64,000 bases of DNA from Tetrahymena thermophila SB210. Lineage: Eukaryota > Ciliophora > Oligohymenophorea > Hymenostomatida > Tetrahymenidae. Position 1 is the stretch's first letter. Each line of letters starts with the position of its first letter. Of the stretch, positions 12,631-25,533 are shown one piece after another. Made by a program: the position numbers and the translations under genes. Below the pieces are notes generated by a model that saw only the letters and a program-made list of their open reading frames with translations, did not search any database and had not been told where the DNA came from. The DNA is taken from the NCBI RefSeq assembly GCF_000189635.1, contig NW_002476569.1, positions 250,727-314,726 of the forward strand, written 5' to 3'.

Positions 12631-14370
12631 TCATTGCTGATAAATGTTTTTATTTTCATCTTTGATAGTTTTTGAAGCTTCTAACTAAAGAGTCTAGCCT
12701 ACAAATGATTCGATTAAAAAGCTAAGACTTTCAGGCTAATCGTATGGTGCTTGGTGGCCAGCATCATATACAATAGCAAAAGTCAAAGTATCAAATGATT
12801 TAATTTAACCAATTTCTTTTACTTGGCCAAATGGAGAAGTCATATTAAGATCTAGCATTGGTAATTATGAGAACTATTACTTTCCATACCATTCAAAATT
12901 GTTGATAGCATATTAAATACCTGGAGTATTGACTTTAATGTCATTATTTCCATTGTAAATTATTACAGGTAACTTTTATTCTAGAACATTTACAAGAGCT
13001 GGAATACCATTAGGTGCAAATACGTCATGCTTTAAAGACAAGTAAATATAAAAGCTAGAGCTATCGAAAACGAAATCTTCGTCGAAACCAAAGTTTTAAA
13101 TATATTTTTAGCAAAATTACTTTATAAATTCGTTAGGATAAGGACCTGTTTTATAATTGAAAGGATTTTCTAAAGGAACCAATCCATTCATCATAAATGT
13201 TTACAAAGCATTATCGTATTCATCTGCTGCTTCTTCATACATATTTTTATCTAAATATTTTTTCATTTTGATTAAAATTTTGCTAATTTTTAAGTAAGTG
13301 CTGTGTGAGATGAGTTTATTGTCTAAGCCGAATTAACCAAGTTGATAGAGCTAATGTTAGGGATCTAATAGAGGATTACCTATTGAAATACCTTTAAGAG
13401 GAATTTTTAAATTTCCTGTAATTTCAGTTTAATTATTTTATTTAAGAATCTCTGCAGCAATATTTGGAATGTATTTTCCAGCATAGCTTTCACCAGCAAT
13501 AAACAAAGGAGAGCTATGATAAATAACATCACTGTAACAGCCAGATGTGTATAAACTAAGAAGTCCTTTATAAAATTATTCTGCTACTTAATCTTCGTTA
13601 ACTGGATTGTATTCATCCATAGCGGAACGAGAAAAACCTACTGCAATAGGTTAGTCGATATAAAGCATGTTGTAGTTTTGAGTCCAAGAATTAGGGTTTT
13701 ATTCAACAACCATTTCATTGCTTTTATTCAATACTCTATAAGGACCATTTTCAAAGAAAGCTCCATACATACTACTTGAGCCAGGACCTCCTTTATTAAT
13801 TAAATTGTTTATTTAAAAAAATAGTTTTATAATTTTTTAAATATTTAAAATATTTCTTCTACCAAAATTAAAGATAAATAATCGCAATAAATAAATAAAT
13901 TAATCTCATTTCTTAAACAATTTAAATATAAATTTAATAAAAGTAAAATTATTATTAAAAAAAATTTCATAATTTAAAATAGAATTGTAATTTATAAAAT
14001 TAAATTCATATTTTTAACAATATCTAAAATAAAATAAATTGATTGAATAATTTTTTCTCAATAGATTTTTTTAATTTGAAGTAAAAAATTTTGAAAAAAG
14101 AGTAAAATTGAATATGAATTATTTATTACCATTTAACCAGATAAGGGTAGGAGCAGCTGCTATTTCTTCTGGTGTAGTTGCATTTTATTTAGAATAAAAC
14201 ACAAAGGCTAAACCAGTAACACTATCATTGAACCCTACATCTAGGTAGCCAGTGTAAAAAGTATGATTAAGAGCATACTTGTCTTAGTATTTATTACATG
14301 TAGTATTTCTGCAGCTAGCAAAAGCAAAGCAAATTACTAATAAGTAAATTATTTTTTCTGATTTGCTCAT
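12631..14370 (-). CDS. Serine carboxypeptidase (peptidase family S10), secreted/lysosomal type, one intron
   Basis: Exon 1 is 14370-14130 and exon 2 is 13790-12631, split by a 339-base intron (14129-13791). The coding total of 1,401 bases gives 466 residues. A signal peptide is present (MSKSEKIIYLLVICFAFAS). The S10 landmarks appear in order: WLNGGPGSSS (oxyanion region, about 78-87), the nucleophile Ser182 in GESYAGKY, Asp364 in IIYNGNNDIKVN and His426 in DAGHQAPYDQPE. The enzyme should remove C-terminal residues from peptides in an acidic compartment or outside the cell, as known for cathepsin A/carboxypeptidase Y. The intron falls inside the first Gly codon of the GGPGSS motif. A close paralogue at 25534-26901 lacks it. 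Length and motifs are complete, so it looks active. Confidence 0.93.
13791..14129 (-). other. Intron of the S10 carboxypeptidase gene
   Basis: AT-rich 339-base intron with donor GTAATAAA and acceptor AATAAAG. It interrupts the GGPGSS motif in phase 1. The intron-less paralogue at 25534 reads straight through the same place, which confirms both boundaries. Confidence 0.9.
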
Positions 14371-15619
14371 TCCAATCTCAATTTTCTTTAATTTATTATT
14401 AAATAATTATATTATCTTATTATGATGCCTTATAATAATTATTGACTTTATAATAATTTTGGCAATCTTTTTAATATGATTAGAAACATTTCTATTCGAA
14501 TAGAAATTAGGGATATTCTTTTATAATATGCCCATTTTGTGTTGCAATTATTTTGGTTAAATGAAAGAACTACTTTCAATACAATTGTAATAAAAAAAAT
14601 CACTTTGGAATCATCAAAATAAAACATTTAATTTGGTAAAATTATTTTTAGAAGATTAAAATAAACTAATAAAAATTGACAGACAGACAGAAAGAATATA
14701 TTTATTAATATATAAATAGTCAAATCTATTTATTCATTTATCTATTTTCAATCCTAAATTTGATATTTTATGAAATGAGAGAAAGACTTGTTATACTCAA
14801 ATTAATGAAAATTAATTTAAGATTTTATTTACTCGTTTAATCTATTATAACTTTATTAGCATAACAAAAAATATGTATTTAAGTAAAATGCCTTTTTAAT
14901 TTAGAATAGGTTATGAATACAAATTAATATTAAAGAAATTTAGACATCAATTTAGTGTAAAAAAAAATAAGATTAAATTTTTAAAATCTTATTTAGAAAG
15001 TTAGTTTTTTGTTAAAAATTCATGGAATTATTGAATATTTTATTTGATTGTAAATATATTAATACTGTATTCCCTCACCAATTATCAGCTCAGAAATGAT
15101 CTCTATTAAAGATGATTTATGAAATTTAATTACTTTGTTTATTTAAAAATTTTATCATCAAAACAAAGTCTGTATTTAATATTTATTATTAATTTAAAAA
15201 TTAAAAATTGAATATTAGTAAAAAAACTAAAAAATATATTCAATTATGATAAAAATTTTGTAATAAATAAATAAATCTAATTAAGAATTTTAAATTAAAT
15301 TATAATTTTTGAAAATAAATTACTTGCTTTTAAAATAATTTGGCTCTATTAATCTATTTCTTAAATTTTTAAGAATTTATTGTTTACGATAATTGATAGC
15401 ATTTGAATAATTTGGCTCTATTAATTTATTTCTTAAATATATAAGAATTTATTGCTTACGGTAATGAGTAGCTTTTTGAATAATTAATTAATTTTTTAAG
15501 TAGTGTAAGAATTTATTTCTAAGAGAAAAAATGATAATTTAATAATTAACAATAAAAACAAATTATTAAAATAAATTCAAAGACTAAATAAATTATCAAG
15601 AGTTAATAATAGTAAGTAA
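14371..15619. other. AT-rich intergenic region with a 72-bp tandem repeat
   Basis: Divergent promoter region between the minus-strand carboxypeptidase and the plus-strand gene at 15620. No coding stretch is supported. A 72-bp repeat occurs at 15334-15477. Confidence 0.6.
15334..15477. repeat. Two tandem copies of a 72-bp unit, with a decayed third
   Basis: Both units begin AATAATTTGGCTCTATTAAT (at 15334 and 15406) and share the later string AAGAATTTATTG. A weaker third copy seems to follow to about 15520. Confidence 0.8.
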
Positions 15620-16858
15620 ATGAGCAGATCATTTGAAGCTAATTGTAGCGAATTAATTAAGTTTAATTATAAAGAAAGAAAATTTTTGTTGCAAGAAATA
15701 TAATTTGGGAAAGATATCGATCTTTACTGCTAAGCAAATGCAAATCTTTTAAATATTCTTAACAGCCACAACAGTGAGAACAGCTCAGAAAATTTCTACT
15801 AGCTATCAAGTAAAATTACTATAGAAGAAGATTGTAGTGCTTTCTTCAAATAAATATAGCAATAATATAAAACTATTGATAGATTACTTTAACGAAAACT
15901 CCATGTGCTGTAAAATCTAAAAATGAAAGGAGTTGAAAGATATAACTAATGGTAATTTACAAAGGATATAAAAGTTGAAGTAAACAATCAAATTTTACAT
16001 GAATAAAATATCTTATTATTGAAAGATGCAAATATTCAAATTGAAGAGATAAATCCACAGGTAAGTTAAAATATTTAATTAATAGTTTCTATACTAGATT
16101 ATTATTAAGAGTTGATTTAGAACAAGCTAATAGAACATGAATTCTAAATTATAATTATGAATCCTTTCAAAGTCAACTTAATCAAGCTCTAAAATATTTT
16201 TCTTGACAATTTGAATGCTCTATTCTTTATAATTGTTGGCTGTAGAAGTAGAAATTATAGTGTCAAGTCTAATATCTCAGATTTATATGTTTTGAAAAAG
16301 GAACTCCCAGACATTAATATATAGATTTTTCAATTATAGTTAACCTTATCTGCAGCATTTAATCATATAAATATGGATTAAAATGAATGTTGTTATTGTT
16401 ATGATTTATGTGATCCGGGTAGTGATGGATATTCAAGAGTTTTATTAGATTTGAATACTTATTTTTCAAAACTTAGAAATCTTAAATTAGATTTTTCTAG
16501 TTTAGAAAAGTTTGAACGAGTTATAGGTTTTGTAGATTTTGACATAAAACTTAACTGTGAAAAATCATAACTCAAGATTTATTGTAATTCAAATATTAAT
16601 TTTTTCAGAGATGATAGACCTAATATGTTAAGATTGAGTTAAGAATTAAATGATAATTTCATTGATTTTGATGAAAATTTTATTGCAATTACTAACTTTT
16701 TAAGTAGTGATTTATTATTTGTGGATAAATAGTATGAAATAATAGTAGAATAGTAAGATTAATTGATTATGAGATTAGTAATTGTTAATAATCTTCAAAT
16801 TAATAAATATTTTAATCTAAGTCTATACAAATTAATGGTTGATTTGTTCATAGATTGA
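15620..16858 (+). CDS. 412-residue protein of unknown function, possibly LRR-like
   Basis: Uninterrupted 1,239-base frame from ATG to TGA. A GTAAGT at about 16063 looks like a donor, but the frame continues open and protein-like through it, so no intron is needed. The N-terminal half is rich in charged residues and Gln and may be coiled. A Cys cluster (NECCYCYDLCDPGSDGYS) lies at about residues 253-270. It is followed by Leu-spaced segments such as YFSKLRNLKLDFSSLEKFER, resembling the irregular leucine-rich repeats common in ciliate proteins. There is no signal peptide or membrane segment, so it is probably cytoplasmic. I do not recognise a family, and the LRR suggestion is weak. Confidence 0.7.
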
Positions 16859-17976
16859 ATAATTACTTTTTAAATTTATATTATAACTTACTTTATATTT
16901 TTTTTATTTTTTGGATCAAATTTTATATTAATTATTTGGTTTATCAGAAGATAATTAATTGCTTTTATTTAATTTTTATATTTATTTATTTATTATTCTT
17001 TTTACTTACTGTAAAATAAAAGTCTTTATTAATTATAAAAATGAAACAAAATTCACTAGTCAAAATCGTTATAATTAATATTAACAGATTGATAAATATT
17101 TTAAAAATTAAGAAAACAAAAGACAATAGGGTGGGTGAATAAATTATATTAGCTCTTTAAATAAGTATCTCAAAAATTGTTGGAGACTAATTTATTTACT
17201 TAGTAAATGAAAAAAAATAAATAAAATGAGAAGTTAATTATTTTTTTATAATAAGTATTACACAAATTTATGAAGGCTTACTTACTTAATTATTTACTAA
17301 TTTAATAAAAAATATAAAATGAGATTAAATTATAACTTAATTAATTACTTAATAGATCTATTTGATGGATTTTTTATAATTAATCTAATTATTTTTTTAA
17401 TGCATAACTATTATTTCTTTTATTTCTTTTATTTATTTATTTATATATTTTCTTGCTTAATGAAAATACTTTTTTTAGTCCTAATCAATTTTTTTTAATT
17501 TCTAAATTCCTTGAAAAATATCTGCTTAAAGATATTTAAAAAAATTCATTCTTTGCTTTTGAGTAGATAAAAATGTAGATTTTTGTAATTTTAAAAATAT
17601 TGAGTAATTTATTTATTTATTTTTTGAAAATAATATTTATCTCTTGCTGTCTAATTAACTAACTAATATTACTGATAGTTGACTAATTGGTTTTAAAATA
17701 GTTTTCTTAGAATGATAGATAGACAGAAGATTAGATAGATAAATATATATTGCAGTTATCTAGCTGATTGATTTGTTTATTGTTAATATTAAAGTCTCTT
17801 TTCTTACTTAATTATTTGATTTTTTAAATTAATTGAGGAGTTAATTAATTTTTGAATATAAGTTTGTATATAAATTTATTAATTTTTTCTTAATTAATTA
17901 AATAGTTAGTTAATATGTCTTCGTCTGATAACGATAAGATCAGATAACAAATTACATATATTTTATTAAGTCATGT
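16859..17976. other. AT-rich spacer between convergent genes
   Basis: No supported gene. A short plus-strand frame beginning MSSSDNDKIRQ (17915-17986) overlaps the 3' side of the TOG-like gene and is too short to call. Confidence 0.6.
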
Positions 17977-18894
17977 TCAAATTTGATCTTTCTTTTTTTA
18001 AGCCAAGAAGTCTCTGAAGGAGGGCTTTGAATCATTCTTAGGTTAAGAAATTGCTTGAATAATTTGTTGTTGTTCAGGTTAACTTAAAGACGAGAAGGCA
18101 TTGTCTCCCTTTTATTGATGAATTGCTTGGCACATTTCTTTGGCTAGCTTTTTAAGGAGAGCTCTTTTACCTTCAAGACATTTGGATAGAGTTGCTATTA
18201 AATTATTGTAAGCATCAACACTTAATTTATCTATATTGTGCTTATTCTAAATGATAATATTGTGCAAAGATTGACATGCTAATTCACAAATGCTAGCATT
18301 TTTGTCGAAACACAATTCGCTTAAACCGCCTAAGTTGCAATCAAAAAGAGCTTCATCGTTTTTTTCCATTTAGAGAATGGCATTCTTAGCTTCTTGCTTC
18401 AAAAACATCTTATCGCTAATTGCCTTATCGAAAAGCTTTCTAAGAATTATTGGAATAGCTTCTGGCTCTAAAGCTGATAATTTGTTAACTAAAAATATTT
18501 CCTTAACTAAAAGGAGAGCATTTTTGCTTAAATTAGAGCGAATAGAATCTATTAATGCGATCACAAGATCAAAAGTCTTTGGAAACACTTTAGTGATAAA
18601 ATCCTCACTACGGAACTTATTTAATGCACGCAGTTGATCAAGAGCAGTGAACTGAGCTTTCCAGTTATTTGAATTACTCAATTCTCCCTTTATATCAAAC
18701 ACTTTTTGTTTGTTTTATTCGTTGACTTCATCAATCAACTCATAAACAAATTAATTATTCTAAGGCAAATCCTCAAAGGTAATGTAAACTTAAGAAGCTG
18801 AGTTTGAACTGCTGCCATCATTAACTGCGTTTGAAGAGACATTCTAAGTCATCTTGAGATCTATATTTAATTCTTCCTTTACTTACTATTCCAT
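17977..18894 (-). CDS. TOG/HEAT-like (CLASP N-terminal type) protein, 305 residues
   Basis: Single exon of 918 bases. After an acidic and Ser/Asn-rich N-terminus (about 1-70), residues about 80-265 form paired helices. These include KAQFTALDQLRALNKFRSED, a KVFPKTFDLVIALIDSIRS stretch, and later SELCFDKNASICELACQSLH. This is the rhythm of a TOG domain (helix pairs, a 'W(K)AQFTALDQLR' first helix, conserved Asn/Lys turns), as in CLASP N-terminal domains and TOGARAM/Crescerin ciliary proteins. Those domains bind tubulin. A role at cilia or microtubules is an inference fitting a ciliate. The C-terminus is Gln/Lys-rich. The start was chosen as the first ATG in the frame. The frame is solid; the family call is by pattern. 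Confidence 0.75.
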
Positions 18895-20469
18895 CTTTTT
18901 TGAACTGTATTTTCCTATGTATGTATTGTTTATTTAGTGCTTATTTATTTATCCTAACCTTTAATAATTAATTAATTAATTAATTTACAAATATTTAATA
19001 GATTATTAAAAAAACAAATGATTGAATGAATGATCAATACATAAATAGATTGAATGAATTATCAAACAAACAAACAAATAAATAAATAGACTCAATTAAT
19101 AAATTCATATAAAAATATGTAAATAAATAGATAGATAGATTGATATTTAGAAAGAAAGAAAGATAGATAGATAGATATCCTTGATATTTTTCATTAGTAT
19201 TTCTAGTTCTTTTTTCTTTGTAGTATTTTCTTAGAATCTCTGTTAGTATTTGACACATCAAACTGCTAGTTGGTAATTGTTTCTTATTTAATTTCTTATT
19301 ACTAAATAAATAAATATTTAAATAATTTAAAATTACTTAAAATCTTAGTAAATTCTGAACAATTTGTATGTAAATATGAAAGAAATTAACTAATGATTAA
19401 AAGAAGTTAAAATTTGTTCAAAATTTACTTTTCTATATTATTTAATCCTTTATTTATTTATTTCATTCATAAATTTATTTTCGAAACACACATTTTGAAT
19501 TTTACATTCAGATTAAATAAACTGGCTGAATGACTGGCTGGCTGACTCTATAAATTTTGATTTAAATAAAAAAGTGCCCATTTATTTTTCTTTAAAATAT
19601 GACATGCAAATCAATTATTTAAAATGAACTTATATGTGATAAAAAGAAATAAAATAATTTAAATTTATTTATAATAATCTTCAGAAAAGAATTCAAAATT
19701 ATTTAAAAAATAATAAATTAAAAACATCTTCGATATTTAACTAATAAATTTTTTTTATTTAATGTTAAAACTTATTTGCATATTTGAAAATTTCAAAAAA
19801 TCTAAAACAAGTTTTGTATTTGTTATTAATGATAGATAAAATTAACAATTTTTATAATAATTTAAATTGAATTTCAATACTATTTTACTGTAAAAGCAGC
19901 ATCTGGCAAATCAATACAAATTTACTTCTTAATTATTTGCATTTTTAGATATTAATAAGCCTTTTTAGGCAAACAAGTAAAAATAAAGGCAATCAAATAA
20001 ATTGACATATATAAAATATTATAGAGGATCATAAAATATAAGTAAGCTCAATAAATATAATTTAAAATTATAAATAATATTTGAAAATTCTAAGGTTAAG
20101 AAAATTATTTTATATTATCTTTTGAATAATAAATAAATAAATTGGTTAATTTGAAGTTTTTAATGATGTAAATTTTTAATTATTTTTTAAAATAACTCTT
20201 TCTAAATTTTGAAAAGTTTTGAATTAAGCAGAGAATGTTAAAATCACATACATAATATGTATTTTAAAATACATTTCTCTTTTTTATATTTATAGATGAA
20301 ATATTTTAATTATTATTTTAAGTAATTTGTTTTTAATTTTTATTAGTAGAATAATTAGTTAATTAATTAATCAATTTATTTTGTATGTTATTTTGTTTGT
20401 TTGTTGTTTATGCAGTTTCTAATTTTAATCTAAATGGTAAAAAATTTTTTGTTATTAGTAGCTTTTTAT
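18895..20469. other. AT-rich intergenic region with GATA/GAAA microsatellites
   Basis: No supported gene. Simple repeats occur at about 18967-18985 (TTAA type), 19063-19085 (AAAC/AAAT) and 19127-19176 (GATA and GAAA). The remainder is plain AT-rich spacer. Confidence 0.65.
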
Positions 20470-21004
20470 TCATTTTTACTAAACTTATATTCTTTTAAAG
20501 TCATTACTTGAATTATTTAAAGCCATTCTTTGTTTATGTGGACTTTCCTTTTCAACTTTTTCTGGCTATTAAGTGTTCTTTGGTGAAATTTATTTTTAAT
20601 TTTGCTTCCAGCTATTGTACTTTGCATTCATTTATTTCTAATATTTTATAGAAAGATAAATACTAAGGTTAAATGAAGGCTTATTCAATCCAAATTAAAA
20701 TAAACTTTGGGTTGAAATCATTTAAAATTAAGTGAAGATCTTACTTCGAATTTTGAAAACTCTGTGCAATAATCTATTTTATATTATAAATATTATTTTA
20801 ATAAGATTTTGTTTTAGTTAAAAAAATATTTCTACCATCAAAATTTTCAATATTTTTCAAAATTTCTATGTCTTTCTCTGGTTTATCTGATTTAAAATCT
20901 GTTATAGGTACTTTTTATTTGCTTGGTTCTCTATTCATTTGTAGTGGCATGTCTAAAAATTTAAATAAATCATTTTTTTTGCTGCGCTCTATAACTTGTT
21001 GCAT
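20470..21004 (-). CDS. Small three-exon gene of unknown function (about 121 residues)
   Basis: Proposed exons are 21004-20836, 20773-20745 and 20637-20470. Introns run 20835-20774 (GTAGAA...AATAG) and 20744-20638 (GTAAGA...TTAG). All phases agree and give 366 coding bases. The protein begins MQQVIERSKKNDLFKFLDMP, passes through FDDYCTEFSKFE at the 29-base middle exon, and ends in a basic, Gln/Lys-rich tail (SPHKQRMALNNSSNDFKRIQ). The two introns are clearly more AT-rich than the exons. An alternative acceptor at 20620 would shorten exon 3 by 18 bases, also in phase. There is no signal peptide, membrane segment or recognised domain. It could be a small cytosolic or nuclear protein. The model rests on composition and phase only. 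Confidence 0.55.
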
Positions 21005-22820
21005 ATATTATTATTAAACACACACACTTTTATATTTGAATTTGAATGAATTAAAAGTACTTAAAAATTAAATATATTTTGAATAAAGAAAATAAATCAA
21101 TTTTCCATAAATTTTACCAAAATACTTCTTAAAAAATATTAATTTTCTTAAATAATTGATCTTATAAATACAAAATTCAGCCATTTATTTTAAAAAAAAC
21201 ACTTAAGCAAGCATGCTAATTAAAAAGAATCAAATTTATTTTAAAATAATAATGAATATTTTGCAATCAAGATAATTAAGATGATTAAAAGCATATAAAT
21301 AAATAAATATTAAATCAAAATGAATCAAATTTTAATCACACATTACACTATTATTTTTATTATGTAATCATTATTATTAACAGTTTTTATATCAATTTTG
21401 TATTATTTAAATATCTTTAAAAGTAATTAGCTGAAAATGGTAGGTTTTAATTGTTTGTTTGATAAGCCATTAAGGGTATTTTTCTTGCTTTGAATATTTA
21501 AATTTACATATTTATAAAAATATTTGAAAAATGTCTATTTTCTTTGTTCAAATTATTTTGTAATACTACCTACTCTAATATTAATTTAAAGTAGAAGTAA
21601 TATTTGGAATACAAAGAATTAACAATAATTTTTTATAAAATTTGATATTGTCAACGTAGTAATTAAATAATAATATATTTTAATATAATAAATTAACTTA
21701 AATAATCTCAACATTTCATTTAATTTCAAATTATCATTTTAAAAACAGGAAACAAATAATTAATAATAACTTATTTTTTTAATATTAATTTAGAGAAACT
21801 CTTAACATATATATGATTTTTGGCTATTATATTCAATAATTATATATATGTTCATTCAACTGTTTGTTATTTGTGGTTTGATTTTTAAAAAATTATAATA
21901 ACCCGAATTAAAGAAAGAAAGAAACTAAGAATGATTAATTATTATTAAATCCAAATGACAAATAGAAATTTATCACGATAAAAATAGTTTATAACCTAAT
22001 ATTTAGTATAAAAATTAAATCTTTCTTAGAAATTTTGTTAGTGAATTCAATATCACTCTTTGCTAAATTTTATATTTTTAAAAAGAAAATAATTTTTTTA
22101 TCCAAAACTCAAATAAAAAAATCGATTTAAAATTTATAATGGAGATAGATTACTTACTTGCTAATCGGTTATGTCTTTGATCAATAAATAATTTTTTATT
22201 TAAAAACACCTGATTAAGGTAGAATATAAAAATAGCGATATTAAGAAGCATCATTTTTAAATAAGAAAATAAATAATTAAATATTGATCTTTATTGATTT
22301 ATCATCAATTTTTTATTACAATTTTTTAAGTTTTATAATTCTTACTCTTAAATTGTATTATTTATTTTCTTTGTTTTTTTTTGATAAAAATAGAACTAAC
22401 TAACTACTTTAGTTTTTTAAAAATGGGACATAACTTATAAAAAAAAGTGTTCAACTTTTGCAGATTACAAGGAACAGTAAAAAAACTTAATAAAAGAGAT
22501 GATGTACTTTTTTTTATTTGGGAAGAGACGGTGTACTTTGTTTGTATCAGATTATAGGTTGAATTGGCAAAAAAATAAATAAATTAATTGAGCACAGACT
22601 GAAATCTATATTATGGCTGATTAATTGGTTGATTGATTGATAGATAAATAGATAGATTGTTTTAATTTAAGAGGGAATTAAGAGCTATTAATAATCAATT
22701 AGAAAATTAGTTAATTAGAAAAAGCTTATTAAATTGAAAAAAAAGTAAACATAAAACAAAACAATAAGAAATATTAAGTAATCAAATAAAATCAATAGCT
22801 ATCCTAAAAATTTATTAAAG
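21005..22820. other. AT-rich divergent intergenic region
   Basis: Separates the minus-strand small gene from the plus-strand antigen cluster. No coding stretch is supported. The patch 22425-22570 is less AT-rich but has no clear frame. Confidence 0.65.
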
Positions 22821-24086
22821 ATGAATAAATACCTTGTTTTATTAGTTCTTCTTGCATTCGCTAGATAAGCCAATGCTGTATGCGCTGCAAACGCTTCAGG
22901 TGTCATTGGTAGCTGTTTATGTAATTAAGGATACTATGGCTCAAATGCAGAAAACGGAGGAAGTTGCACTTAATGTCCAGCTGGTTCAACAACAGCTGCT
23001 CCTTCAATAGCAAATGGAGGAAACACTAATTCTAGTGTTGATGTAAGCGTTTGCAACCTATGTTAACTTAACTATTATATGACAACAGCTGCAGCAGCAG
23101 CCAATGGTGGAACTCCTGCCAGTGGCGCTTCTTGCTCTTAATGCACTGGAGGTTCTGGAAATACTGTCAATTAAAGCTCTGCTGGTGATGCTAGTTAATG
23201 TAATACTTGTAAAGCTAATTATTACATGACTGCAGTAGCCTCTGGCAGTTCAGCAGCTACTTGTTCAGCATGCACCAATGGAAGTGGAAATACAGGAGTT
23301 AACTCAGCAGGTAATGCTTCTTAATGCAACATTTGTAAACCAAATTATTATATGAGTACTGCCGCTAGTGGTACTTCTGCAGCAACTTGCGTTCAATGTC
23401 CAGGAAATTCTGGTAATCTTACTGGGGCTACCTCTGCAGGAGATGCTTCTTAATGTAATGGATGCTTACCAAACTTTTACATGACTGCTCTTCCTGCAAC
23501 TGGAAGTGCAGCAACTTGTTCTGCTTGTCCATAATATACATTCAGTTACTTCAATACTTAAATAGGATTTTGTACCTGTTATGACCCTAATGCTTAACCT
23601 TTAACTGCTTAAAACTAAACATGCTAATGCTATGTAGGATATTCAGGAACACCTGCATAAACAGCAGGTGCTCCCTCAGGCTGTCTTGTTTGTTTATCTG
23701 GCTGGTATTCACCAGGAGCTGGAGCTGCTTGTATTTAATGCCCACCTGGAGCTTCAGCTACTGCAAACCAAGGAGCTTGTGTTTGCAATGATAACAGTAC
23801 AGGAACTATACCTTGGAGTTCTTCAACTAATGTTTGCTAATGCTAAGCTAATTATTATGGCGATTTTTCTTAAGCACTCACTTACGGAGTTACAGGTACT
23901 TGTACTCCCTGCCCTGCAGGTAGTTCATCAGCAATAGGAGCAGCTAAATAATTAACTGATTGCATAGGTGCAAGTTCTGTAGTTAGTTCTGGTTCAACTT
24001 CAACTACAGGTACTTCTTCTGGTTCTACTGGTTCATATATTCTTACCTTCGTATCTTTATTGCTTTCATGCTACTTAATTATTTGA
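22821..24086 (+). CDS. Immobilization-antigen-like GPI-anchored surface protein, 421 residues, 4 central repeats
   Basis: Single exon. Signal peptide MNKYLVLLVLLAFARQANA. The mature protein opens with the CxC...GYYGSNAENGGSCTQCP module shared by all antigens here. Four repeats of about 40-45 residues follow, of the form CxxCxxNYYMT...Ala/Ser/Gly...CxxC(P)xGSGN. The C-terminal part (about 225-395) is a distinct cysteine-rich module (CYDPNA..., CPPGAS, VCNDNSTGTIPW, QANYYGD) also found in the antigens at 27911 and 30971. The end is Ser/Thr/Gly-rich and then hydrophobic (SYILTFVSLLLSCYLII), the usual GPI-attachment layout. In ciliates such proteins coat the cell and cilia and are expressed variably. 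Family assignment comes from architecture and Cys spacing; which serotype class it belongs to cannot be said. Confidence 0.88.
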
Positions 24087-25533
24087 AAAATAAATATCTT
24101 TTAGAGATTAATTCCTTTATAAATTCTACAAATAAAGTTCTTACACTTCAATGAACTACTAACTAACTTAATTACTGCTCCTTTTTATTTACTTTAATAT
24201 AATATTAATGGTAGAAGGAAAATGCCTCTTTGTTTGTTTTTCTTATATATGTTTAGTACTAATACGAATTAATCTATCAATCAATCAATTATAAGTTTAA
24301 TTCTATAATCTAATCAATCAATCATTTTATTATTAAAGATTTTTAATTTTACAAAACTTATAAAAGGTCCTTTTTTTAATTTAATTTAGTTTCTTTCAAA
24401 TGAGATAATTAATTAATATTCACTTTTTTAAAGACTTTAAATTAATTTCTAATTCTATTTATAGCTGACTTAAATTTTTAACTTCTTCAATAATCTATCT
24501 TTAGGAATGAATCTACCTATCTATCTATGAATTAAATTGTCTGTTTCTATTTTTAAATTTTCTTTTTATTTTACTTCTACTTAATTAAATCAAAAATTTA
24601 TCTATCAGATTATTTACTTAATTTGAATTCTTTAATTTCTACTTTCTTTATTATATCATATTTTTGAGACTCTATAATTTTAATAACATAATTAATGCTT
24701 GAAAATAAAAATTCTATGATAAAACTATAATTAATTTCTGATTTTTAAAATATTAAATTAAATTTTTAATGATTTCAAAATAAAATTTTTTATATTTTGA
24801 TAATTATTTTATTTAAAATTGTGTTTATTTATATCAAATGGAGAATTTAGGTTGAATGATTAGAACAAATAAACAATTTTTTAATCAAAAAGGAATGCAC
24901 TTAAAAAATATTTTTTTTGAAGAATATCACAATGATTTAAAAAAAAAATACCTTATTTGATATTAGAATTTAATTTTTCTTCATAAAAAGAATAATATAA
25001 GAATATAGAATAATATAATATTTGACGAAGGGCAATTAATTAATTAATCTTTCACACATTCTTTTTTTACAAATTTAAAAATATAAATTGAAAAGTTTAA
25101 AGTTAGTTACACTAATTTATTAATGAAGCTTACAAAATGTATTAAATGATAGTTAACATTAAAAACAATTATGTAAAAGAAATTTACAAATTGATTTAGT
25201 GATTCGGATTAGGGTAGATCTGTCTGATCAGCTGAATTTAATATCATGATCAAAAATATATGAATTAAATTTAGATTTCAAATTGAATTTAATACAACCA
25301 ATGAATAGGATTTAATTTGAAATTATTATTTGTTTATGCACCTTTAATTAAAAAAGAAAATAGAAAGGAAAGAAACAATTTGTAATAAATATTTAATCAT
25401 TTTTCTATTTTAGTTAGATAGACAAATAATTAATTAATTCATTCATTCTTTAAAACATGGATGGATTTAACTAATTTTTATTAACCATAAATAAATAATA
25501 TTAAAAGTAAATTATTAAATTTTACAAATATAA
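24087..25533. other. AT-rich intergenic region
   Basis: No supported gene. Simple CTAT/AATC-type repeats lie near 24270-24330 and 24515-24535. A slightly less AT-rich patch at 25200-25255 has no open structure. Confidence 0.65.

Noticed and set aside
16063-16112. Possible intron (GTAAGT...AG) in the 412-residue gene
   Set aside because: The sequence stays open and protein-like without splicing, and splicing there would need a less natural acceptor.
17915-17986. Short plus-strand frame MSSSDNDKIRQ at the end of the TOG-like gene
   Set aside because: Only about 23 codons. It overlaps the 3' end of the opposite-strand gene and no splice continuation was found.
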